A stretch of 5,849 nucleotides of DNA, from assembly GCA_036274645.1 (NCBI GenBank), contig DASUFH010000374.1, forward strand, positions 1 through 5,849, given 5' to 3'. Below are positions 1 to 5,849 of this stretch, piece by piece. Every line of letters begins with the position of its first letter. Within the stretch, counting starts at the first letter, position 1. Under the pieces are notes generated by a model. The model did not search any database. It was not told the origin of the DNA and was given only the letters and a program-made list of their open reading frames with translations. The position numbers and the translations under genes were made by a program. This stretch comes from DASUFH01 sp036274645 (GTDB taxonomy: Bacteria > Acidobacteriota > Terriglobia > 20CM-2-55-15).

Positions 1-688
1 GTTTCTTGATCAGGCGGAACATCGTGGCAAACGCGCCCTTGCCTTCGTCGCCGAAGCGCGTGTCCACAAAGCCGGGATGCAGGCAATTGGCGGTGATGCC
101 CGTTCCCTCCAGGCGGCGCGCGAGTTCGCGGGTAAACAGAATATTGGCCAGCTTGGACCGCGAATAAACGGGGAATCCCTTGTATTCGCGTTCGGACTGG
201 AGGTCGTCGAGGTCGAGGGTTGCGCCCCGGTGCGCTTCCGACGCCGTCGAGATGACGCGGGCCGCGGGCGCCGCCTCGAGGCTGCGGCGCAGTTCTCCGG
301 TCAGGACGAAATACGCCAGATGGTTCACGGCGAAGGTGCGCTCGAGGCCGTCGGGCGTGACCTCGCGCTGGTAGAAGATGGCGCCGGCGTTGTTGATGAG
401 GACGTCGATGCGCGGTTCGGCCTGCGAGATTTCCTTCGCGACGCGCCGCATTTCATCGAGGCGGGAAAGATCGGCGTAATGGATGGAATGCCGTTGTTCC
501 GGACCGGCCTTTCGCAATGCCTCCATCGCCGCGGCGCCCCGGGCCGGATCGCGCGCCACGAGAATCATGCGCGCGCCCATGGCCGCCAGTTCCCTTGCGG
601 CAACCAGGCCGATGCCCGATGTTGCTCCGGTGATCACCACAGCCTTGCCCCGCATCGCGAGACGATCTTCGGTGGACAGTTCAACCAT
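1..688 (-). CDS. Short-chain dehydrogenase/reductase, retinol-dehydrogenase-like, C-terminus cut by window edge
   Basis: This is an NAD(P)-dependent oxidoreductase of the classical Rossmann-fold SDR family; its substrate cannot be told from sequence. The 229 visible residues show the cofactor-binding TGATSGIG at 20-27, an acidic DLS at 73-75, NNAG at 99-102, a catalytic-type Asn in VNH (122), Ser150 in the STASEAH stretch, and the YSRSK active site (Tyr175, Lys179). The stretch SKLANILFTRELARRL followed by the HPG motif (205-207) is typical of the RDH11-14/WWOX-like branch, which in bacteria is mostly uncharacterised. The ATG at 688 lies 3 nt after the nadE stop, so translation is probably coupled to nadE; no clear Shine-Dalgarno is seen. 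Met12, just before the first beta strand, is an alternative start. About 60-90 residues are probably missing beyond position 1, judging from usual family length. Confidence 0.9.
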   Translation of the reverse strand, partial: MVELSTEDRLAMRGKAVVITGATSGIGLVAARELAAMGARMILVARDPARGAAAMEALRKAGPEQRHSIHYADLSRLDEMRRVAKEISQAEPRIDVLINNAGAIFYQREVTPDGLERTFAVNHLAYFVLTGELRRSLEAAPAARVISTASEAHRGATLDLDDLQSEREYKGFPVYSRSKLANILFTRELARRLEGTGITANCLHPGFVDTRFGDEGKGAFATMFRLIKK

Positions 689-691
689 GCG

Positions 692-2425
<1,734 letters not shown>

Positions 2426-2432
2426 CCGGGCT

Positions 2433-2441
2433 ATCGTAACA
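2433..2441 (-). promoter_or_regulatory. Candidate extended -10 promoter of nadE, possibly leaderless
   Basis: Read on the minus strand, TG-T-TACGAT (2441 down to 2433) matches an extended -10 element (TGn plus TAnnnT). Seven bases separate it from the nadE ATG at 2425, which would put the transcription start at or one base before the start codon. No Shine-Dalgarno is present upstream of this ATG, in keeping with a leaderless mRNA. No good -35 is seen at 16-18 bp. Seen in sequence, but the functional claim is inference. Confidence 0.4.
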
Positions 2442-2571
2442 GAAACGCATCGCCGCAAACCCTGATTGGACGGGCGTTCCAGCGCGCCATCGGCGGAAAC
2501 GCCGAGCCGGCGCGGCTTCCACGGGTATTTACAAAGGAGTCCGGTCGTGCTCCAATCACACGCCAACTCAC

Positions 2572-2576
2572 GGAGG
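2572..2576 (+). promoter_or_regulatory. Shine-Dalgarno of the 104-aa gene
   Basis: GGAGG lies four bases before the ATG at 2581 and fixes that start. A second SD-like AAAGGAG lies upstream at 2533-2539, seven bases before an out-of-frame GTG (2547). No clear -10/-35 pair for this gene was found in 2426-2571. Confidence 0.7.
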
Positions 2577-2580
2577 ACAT

Positions 2581-2895
2581 ATGGCCCGGCTGCCCAAGGA
2601 CGTGGTTGTGACATCCCAACCCCTGCAGAAATTTCCAAACGGCGACTATCTCTACGCGGAACTGTCGAGAGTCTCCACGCTCTATGATTGCCAGGTCAAA
2701 ATGGCGCGGGGCGGGAGCCCGGGCCTGTCCGTCCTGGTCGCCACCGCCCAGGGGAAAACCATTCGCCAGGCGGAAGCCAGTTGCTACTCGCGCGTTCGCG
2801 AGCGCGCGCCATTTTGTCCCGAACCGCCATTCTTCAAACGCGGCGCCAGGCGTGAGCCGGCTCCGATGGTGAAGAAAGCGGCCGCCAAGGCCTGA
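2581..2895 (+). CDS. Small protein of unknown function (104 aa)
   Basis: I do not recognise this protein. The reading frame is supported by a strong GGAGG four bases before the ATG and by a marked preference for G or C at third codon positions, as expected for coding DNA in a GC-rich genome. The product is basic and probably cytoplasmic: no signal peptide or membrane segment is visible. Residues about 22-56 look beta-rich (DYLYAELSRV, YDCQVKM, LSVLVAT) and are followed by a likely helix at about 60-75 (TIRQAEASCYSRVRER), a beta-beta-alpha layout. It has three cysteines (37, 68, 79), a proline-rich segment (PFCPEPPFF) and a Lys/Ala-rich tail (VKKAAAKA) of the sort often found in flexible nucleic-acid-contacting tails; that last point is only suggestive. 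It is divergent from nadE, with 155 bp between the two starts, and is followed by a hairpin 44 nt after the stop. Confidence 0.72.
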   Translation: MARLPKDVVVTSQPLQKFPNGDYLYAELSRVSTLYDCQVKMARGGSPGLSVLVATAQGKTIRQAEASCYSRVRERAPFCPEPPFFKRGARREPAPMVKKAAAKA

Positions 2896-2938
2896 AGCGA
2901 TTTCCCCGACAAATTTTTCCCGGATTTCCGCCGATTCG

Positions 2939-2957
2939 CGGACCTGCCGGAGGTCCG
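2939..2957 (+). terminator. Hairpin downstream of the 104-aa gene; weak terminator candidate
   Basis: A perfect 7-bp inverted repeat, CGGACCT (2939-2945) and AGGTCCG (2951-2957), flanks the 5-nt loop GCCGG, 44 nt after the stop at 2895. There is no T-run after it (TCCGCCTGTC follows), so it is not a classical intrinsic terminator. It could be a 3'-end stabilising structure or a Rho-linked end. Confidence 0.35.
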
Positions 2958-3019
2958 TCCGCCTGTCTCCGCAACGGCTTGAGAATGCCATCCCGTTTGC
3001 TTCTTCCCGTCCCGTCTGC

Positions 3020-3043
3020 TGCAGGGGCGGTCTATGACCGCCC
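3020..3043 (+). repeat. Palindromic dispersed repeat, copy 1 (REP-like)
   Basis: The perfect 8-bp inverted repeat GGGCGGTC (3025-3032) and GACCGCCC (3036-3043) has a 3-nt loop, TAT, and is preceded by TGCAG. A close relative occurs at 5357-5378 in another intergenic gap (shared TGCAGGGG, GTCT, TGACCGCCC). Translated on the minus strand the core gives GGHRPPLQ, a peptide I recall as a recurrent artefact of such repeats in bacterial genomes. It ends 3 nt before the ATG at 3047, so it may affect expression of the next gene. Confidence 0.65.
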
Positions 3044-3046
3044 ACA

Positions 3047-4318
3047 ATGTTTCGGGGGTCGAAAACGGTGAATGAGAACGCTTCCATCCCAGCAAACGGT
3101 GATCGCGGCGCCGCGCTGATTCTGGCGCTCCTGATGCTCTCGTTTCTCGCGATCGTGGGCGCGGCCTTGCTGACGTCGGTCACGCTCGACGCCTGGGTCT
3201 CCCTCGGATACCGCCAGACGGCGGAACTGCAGCAATCGGCGGAGTCGGCGATCGAGCAGGGCAGGGAAGTTCTTCGCACGTCTCCGGCAACGCCATCGGC
3301 AATGCTTGCCGCTTCTGCCGGAGCGGATGGCGCGCTCGCGCCATTCTTCGACGCCGGCGTTCTCGAGATGGGAGACGATCAGCCGCTTGTCCATGGCGAC
3401 GATGGATTCCGCGGCCGTTATGACGTGTATCTACGGAATGACGCCGCCGATGGTTTCAGCAGCCTTACCGACACCAACCATGTTCTGACACTCATCGGTA
3501 TTGCCGTGAACGGCCGGTCACGCCGGATCCTCGAGGTGTCCGTGATGAAGGAGCGCCTGCGTCTTCCGGCCGCCCTCACGCTGGACGGTTCTCCGGGGAT
3601 GTTCGTTCCGGCTGTGGCGTCGGGCTTCGAGATCAGCGGTCTGGACGCCGGTGGGACAGGAGACCACGGTCATGCGATCGGTGTTGTGCGCAACGAGGAT
3701 CGCGATGCGGCGATTTCGGTAATCGCCACCGGCGCGGAAGTACGGTTTCCCGGGGTGGATTCCCTGGCGCCGCCGCCCGCCGACATCGCCGTGGTCGAGT
3801 CTGAACTGAATGCGCGTTTACGGACCGTTCAGGGACTGGAGCGACTGGCGCGCGAAGTGACGTCCGTCGCGACGGATGTGTACAGCCCAGGCGCCGGGGA
3901 CACCGTTATGCTCGGCAACCTCGGGAACCCCCTGGGCGGTCCGGACGATCCGCGGATCGTTGTGGTCAACGGCGATTGCCGGGTTGGTCCGGGAACGGGT
4001 TATGGACTCCTTCTCGTTCGCGGCGTGCTTTCAATAGCGGATGCGTTCGACTGGACTGGAGTGGCGCTCGTGATCGGTCAGGGAGAAACGCGTTCCATCG
4101 GTGGCGCCGTTCGGATTTCGGGAGGTTTGCTGCTGGCGCGAACCCGCGCCAACGACCGTGGTCCGGGCAATCTGCTGGGGTCGTTGCTGACCGAAAGAGG
4201 GTCCGTCATCGCGGACTGGGGCAGCCTCCTGTCGGGCAGCCTCGAACTGAATCGTCCCGTGGAAAACGAACTCGGGCGGTTATTGCCCTATACGGTTATG
4301 GCGCTCCGCGAGCGGTAG
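3047..4318 (+). CDS. PilX-like pilus-assembly-related protein with beta-rich C-terminal region
   Basis: This is a predicted inner-membrane-anchored or pilin-like protein of up to 423 residues. Near the N-terminus a DRG motif (19-21) leads into one hydrophobic helix at about 21-47 (AALILALLMLSFLAIVG), followed by an amphipathic stretch with AESAIEQGREVLR (65-77). That arrangement is typical of PilX N-terminal-domain proteins, which associate with type IV pili or related secretion machinery; like many of these it lacks the Glu5 of major pilins. The last third (about 300-400) has short Gly-rich beta segments (GLLLVRGVLSI, FDWTGVALVIGQGE, AVRISGGLLLARTR), a pattern seen in PilX/DUF4900-type proteins. 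No other pilus gene is in the window. The start is uncertain: the ATG at 3047 follows the palindrome and has no Shine-Dalgarno, while the in-frame GTG at 3068 has GGGGGT eight bases upstream; either keeps the domain intact. The stop abuts that of the convergent Hfq-like gene. Confidence 0.8.
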   Translation: MFRGSKTVNENASIPANGDRGAALILALLMLSFLAIVGAALLTSVTLDAWVSLGYRQTAELQQSAESAIEQGREVLRTSPATPSAMLAASAGADGALAPFFDAGVLEMGDDQPLVHGDDGFRGRYDVYLRNDAADGFSSLTDTNHVLTLIGIAVNGRSRRILEVSVMKERLRLPAALTLDGSPGMFVPAVASGFEISGLDAGGTGDHGHAIGVVRNEDRDAAISVIATGAEVRFPGVDSLAPPPADIAVVESELNARLRTVQGLERLAREVTSVATDVYSPGAGDTVMLGNLGNPLGGPDDPRIVVVNGDCRVGPGTGYGLLLVRGVLSIADAFDWTGVALVIGQGETRSIGGAVRISGGLLLARTRANDRGPGNLLGSLLTERGSVIADWGSLLSGSLELNRPVENELGRLLPYTVMALRER

Positions 4319-4612
4319 TCAGGCCGTAGCGTTGCGGGCGCGCCGATCGGTTTCGGGATCCTCGAACAGGTACTTCACCCGGCTTTTATAGATGAACAGG
4401 TTGGGCAGCGTTTCGCGGGTGACGCGAATGATGTCTTTGTCGTAATACTCGATCCAGCCACGCACCTCTTCACCATCGACAAGCTTGATGACGACAGGCG
4501 TTTTGCTTCTCGAAAGACGGTCGATGTACTCGATTTCGCGAAATGTGGTCTCGGGAGCGGCCTGACGCCGTTCCCTCCGGCTGACAAACTCTTGTGATGA
4601 TCGCAGAGCCAT
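4319..4612 (-). CDS. Hfq-like LSm-domain RNA-binding protein, divergent
   Basis: This 97-residue protein carries an Hfq-type Sm fold, which in the family forms a ring that binds RNA. A charged N-terminal tail (1-23, with RRER at 12-15) precedes a predicted helix (FREIEYIDRL, 24-33), Sm1 (TPVVIKLVDGEEVRGWIEYYD, 38-58) and Sm2 (NLFIYKSRVKYLF, 71-83). Sm2 has YKS where classical Hfq has YKH. Aligned by eye to E. coli Hfq, Gln41 is Lys59, Phe42 is Asp60, His57 is Ser77, Tyr25 is Lys43 and Ile30/Lys31 are Glu48/Glu49, so both RNA-binding faces differ while the fold residues are kept. I chose the ATG at 4612 because a -35/-10 pair sits just before it; an in-frame TTG at 4648 would add 12 residues but lies within that -35 element. 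The gene is divergent from the HAD gene and convergent, with no spacer, with the PilX-like gene. RNA binding is inference. Confidence 0.85.
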   Translation of the reverse strand: MALRSSQEFVSRRERRQAAPETTFREIEYIDRLSRSKTPVVIKLVDGEEVRGWIEYYDKDIIRVTRETLPNLFIYKSRVKYLFEDPETDRRARNATA

Positions 4613-4619
4613 GGGGTCG

Positions 4620-4648
4620 AGTATGGGGATTTTTTGCGTTGGAGGCAA
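4620..4648 (-). promoter_or_regulatory. Candidate leaderless promoter of the Hfq-like gene
   Basis: On the minus strand, TTGCCT (-35, 4648-4643) and CATACT (-10, 4625-4620) are separated by 17 bp. The -10 is followed by seven bases and then the ATG at 4612, so transcription would start at or next to the start codon. Each hexamer matches 4 of 6 consensus positions. There is no Shine-Dalgarno before this ATG. Confidence 0.45.
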
Positions 4649-4673
4649 GTGCCCATCATCAAAGTTTACGGCG

Positions 4674-4682
4674 TGCTAACAT
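4674..4682 (+). promoter_or_regulatory. Candidate extended -10 promoter of the HAD gene, possibly leaderless
   Basis: TG-C-TAACAT (4674-4682) matches an extended -10 element and lies six bases before the GTG start at 4689, where transcription would be expected to begin. No convincing -35 or Shine-Dalgarno is present. The layout mirrors the one before nadE. Confidence 0.42.
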
Positions 4683-4688
4683 CGCAGG

Positions 4689-5306
4689 GTGCCAATTGAA
4701 TGTGTGCTCTTCGATCTGGGCAAAGTCTTGATTGATTTCGACTTCGAGCGCGGGTTGAACACCTTTGCCACCCGCTCGGGGTGCAGCCGCGAGCAACGCG
4801 GCCGGCTTGAGCGCGCCCTGGCGGACGAGGGGTGGAAAGCCCGGTATGAAAGCGGTCTGATCTCCACCGCGGATTACCACCGGTATCTTTGCGATGCGGG
4901 CGGCGTAACGATGGATCTCGATGAATTCCGCTTCTGCTGGTCCTCGATCTTTCTGCCCGGGTTGCTCGTTTCCGAAGACCTGCTGACGCGTCTGAAGCGC
5001 CGGTATCCTCTTATCCTGGTTTCGAATACGAACGAAGTCCACCTGGATTTCGTGGCCGAGCGCTACGACGTTCTCCGCTATTTCGATCAAACGATCTGTT
5101 CCCACGAAGTCGGCGCAATGAAGCCCGATCCCCGCATCTATGAAGCCGCCATTGCCGCAGCGGGCAAACCGCCGGAAGCCCTCTTCTTCACCGACGACCG
5201 GGAGGAGAACGTCGATGGCGCAACACGTATGGGGATTCACGCCCGCCGTTTTGTGTCTGAATCCGCCCTGATTCAGGATCTGCGCGACCTCGGCGTGGAA
5301 CTCTGA
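4689..5306 (+). CDS. HAD-superfamily phosphatase, YihX-like
   Basis: This is a probable cytosolic phosphatase of 205 residues, close in size and motifs to E. coli YihX, an alpha-D-glucose-1-phosphate phosphatase; the real substrate here is unknown. HAD motif I is FDLGKVLIDFDF with nucleophile Asp9; as in YihX (DLGNV) the usual second Asp is Gly11. Motif II is LVSNTNEVH (Ser112), motif III is MKPDPRIY (Lys145) and motif IV is FFTDDREENVDGA (Asp169, Asp170). Residues about 17-85 form the helical cap insertion of subfamily I HADs. The start is GTG at 4689: the family sequence begins within three residues of it and an extended -10 lies six bases upstream. The gene is divergent from the Hfq-like gene and followed by a spacer with a palindromic repeat. 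Epoxide-hydrolase-N-domain-like or haloacid-dehalogenase annotations are possible, but YihX is the best fit by eye. Confidence 0.9.
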   Translation: MPIECVLFDLGKVLIDFDFERGLNTFATRSGCSREQRGRLERALADEGWKARYESGLISTADYHRYLCDAGGVTMDLDEFRFCWSSIFLPGLLVSEDLLTRLKRRYPLILVSNTNEVHLDFVAERYDVLRYFDQTICSHEVGAMKPDPRIYEAAIAAAGKPPEALFFTDDREENVDGATRMGIHARRFVSESALIQDLRDLGVEL

Positions 5307-5355
5307 GACCGTTTCGCTGTTCCGGCCGCTTGCGCTCCTATCGCCTTCCTCGCCC

Positions 5356-5384
5356 TTGCAGGGGGTCTGTGACCGCCCCTGCAA
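5356..5384 (+). repeat. Palindromic dispersed repeat, copy 2 (REP-like)
   Basis: Outer arms TTGCAGGGG (5356-5364) and CCCCTGCAA (5376-5384) form a 9-bp stem; the inner GTC (5365-5367) and GAC (5371-5373) can extend it around the loop TGT, leaving CG bulged. The core resembles copy 1 at 3020-3043 but lacks the CG after GGGG on the left arm, and its right arm continues into TGCAA. It lies 49 nt after the HAD stop and might also act as a 3'-end structure. Confidence 0.65.
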
Positions 5385-5445
5385 TCAGGCGAAAACTCAC
5401 AATCTCCCGTTGTGCAACAGGCGTGGACACCCATGGAGTTTCCTT

Positions 5446-5473
5446 TTGAAAGGACAGTGGAAAGGTGTATAAA
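5446..5473 (+). promoter_or_regulatory. Sigma-70-type promoter of the exported hydrolase-like gene
   Basis: TTGAAA (5446-5451) and TATAAA (5468-5473) are separated by 16 bp, the closest consensus match in the window. Transcription would start near 5480, giving a 5' leader of about 80 nt before the ATG at 5559. The surrounding DNA (5440-5500) is locally A/T-rich compared with the rest of the window. Confidence 0.6.
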
Positions 5474-5543
5474 GAACGGCCAAATCGAAAAAGACGTCGC
5501 GTTCAGAGCGTGACTTTCTAGATCAGCCAGAAATACAAGTCGC

Positions 5544-5555
5544 GGAGGATTGGAG
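5544..5555 (+). promoter_or_regulatory. Double Shine-Dalgarno before the ATG at 5559
   Basis: GGAGG (5544-5548, ten bases before the ATG) and TGGAG (5551-5555, three bases before it) both lie upstream of the start at 5559. The spacing of either is off-optimum, but together they support this start. Confidence 0.5.
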
Positions 5556-5558
5556 CTT

Positions 5559-5849
5559 ATGAGAGGTCGGCAATGGTTTGCCCGTGTGGGTATGGTTGCG
5601 GTTGGAGGCGCCATCCTGGCAGCGGGGTTTAACGCTGATCAGGCGATGGGACAGGCGCAGCAGACGCCGGCTTCCGCCAGCGTGCCCACGGTCACTGGAC
5701 CAATCAAGAATACGAGCCCATTGAAGGATGGGGCGCACGGATATCCATTCAACGCGACGCCGATGGATCTGAAGAAGGCGGGCTACGTTGAGGAAGAGTT
5801 CTTCATGGAGGGAACGGCTTCACGGTTTGCCATGTCCAACAATGCGAAC
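5559..5849 (+). CDS. Exported alpha/beta-hydrolase-domain protein (Abhydrolase_10-like), N-terminal part only
   Basis: The 97 visible residues begin with a signal peptide: basic MRGRQWFAR, a hydrophobic core (VGMVAVGGAILAAG, 10-23) and a likely signal-peptidase-I site after GQA (31-33). The mature start (QQTPASASVPTVTGPI) is followed by HGYPFNATPMDLKKAGYVEEEFFMEGTASRF (60-90, discussed in pieces: HGYPFNA, DLKKAGYVEEEFF, EGTAS). VTGPI and the GYVEEEFF-xx-GTA pattern are what I recall from the N-terminus of 'alpha/beta hydrolase domain-containing' proteins (Abhydrolase_10/PF20091), secreted proteins of unproven activity that are common in soil bacteria. The catalytic region lies beyond the window, so hydrolase function is not shown here. 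The gene has its own promoter (5446-5473) and a leader of about 80 nt, so it is probably transcribed independently of the HAD gene. Confidence 0.72.
   Translation, partial: MRGRQWFARVGMVAVGGAILAAGFNADQAMGQAQQTPASASVPTVTGPIKNTSPLKDGAHGYPFNATPMDLKKAGYVEEEFFMEGTASRFAMSNNAN

Larger units (their letters stand above)
5307..5558. other. Intergenic region with palindrome, promoter and leader
   Basis: This 252-bp gap holds no supported gene. It contains the second palindrome copy (5356-5384), a sigma-70-like promoter (5446-5473) and a leader of about 80 nt with a small imperfect hairpin: GTCGCG (5496-5501) pairs with CGTGAC (5509-5514) with one G-T pair and a 7-nt loop. No T-tract terminator for the HAD gene is visible. 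Confidence 0.6.

Noticed and set aside
2426..2638. N-terminal extension of nadE by 71 residues to an ATG at 2638.
   Set aside because: The added residues show no similarity to the NadE family, whose sequence begins at MKRRLRLALAQ. The extension would run through the GGAGG and start of the divergent 104-aa gene.
2787..2802. Hairpin CTCGCG-CGTT-CGCGAG inside the 104-aa gene.
   Set aside because: It is in coding DNA with GC-rich Arg/Ala codons, where such short palindromes arise easily; nothing suggests a function.
2431..3279. A 282-codon open frame on the minus strand.
   Set aside because: It runs antisense to the 104-aa gene and the 5' part of the PilX-like gene and crosses the palindrome (giving the artefactual GGHRPP). 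It has no domain signature.
4646..4648. TTG at 4648 as start of the Hfq-like protein (109 aa).
   Set aside because: It has no Shine-Dalgarno and overlaps the -35-like TTGCCT. The ATG at 4612 has a properly placed -10 and gives a more usual length.
4659..5384. A 241-codon open frame on the minus strand opposite the HAD gene.
   Set aside because: The plus strand has all four HAD motifs in order; the minus frame has no recognisable family and is a shadow.
5356..5384. Palindrome copy 2 as an intrinsic terminator of the HAD gene.
   Set aside because: There is no T-run after the stem (TCAGGCG follows), and similarity to copy 1 upstream of another gene makes a dispersed repeat the better explanation.

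Overview
The window is a GC-rich bacterial chromosomal segment with mostly housekeeping-type genes and no mobile element, CRISPR array, tRNA or rRNA. Three things suggest a soil-type Acidobacteriota (or close relative): an Hfq/LSm-like protein with a NLFIYK-type second Sm motif, a PilX-like protein with a beta-rich C-terminal part, and a dispersed palindrome whose reverse translation reads GGHRPP. This assignment is inference from family knowledge, not a search result.

Layout. On the minus strand, 1-2425 is a two-gene operon: glutamine-dependent NAD+ synthetase (nadE) followed after 3 nt by a short-chain dehydrogenase that runs off the left edge. Divergent from nadE is a 104-aa protein of unknown function (2581-2895) with a clear Shine-Dalgarno. 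Next is a short spacer with a hairpin and a palindromic repeat, then a PilX-like membrane-anchored protein (3047-4318, plus strand). Its stop codon abuts, with no spacer base, the stop codon of a minus-strand Hfq-like LSm protein (4319-4612). A 76-bp divergent region then leads to a YihX-like HAD phosphatase (4689-5306). A 252-bp spacer carries a second copy of the palindrome and a good sigma-70-type promoter. The window ends inside an exported protein that looks like an alpha/beta-hydrolase-domain (Abhydrolase_10-type) protein.

The genes do not form one pathway. nadE and the dehydrogenase are linked by operon structure and both concern NAD(P) chemistry. The remainder are single transcription units. 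The most notable features are the Hfq-like protein, whose sequence departs from classical Hfq at both RNA-binding faces, and a recurring promoter layout in which a -10-like hexamer sits 6-7 nt before the start codon of three genes, suggesting leaderless transcripts. I see no convincing new multi-gene system here.
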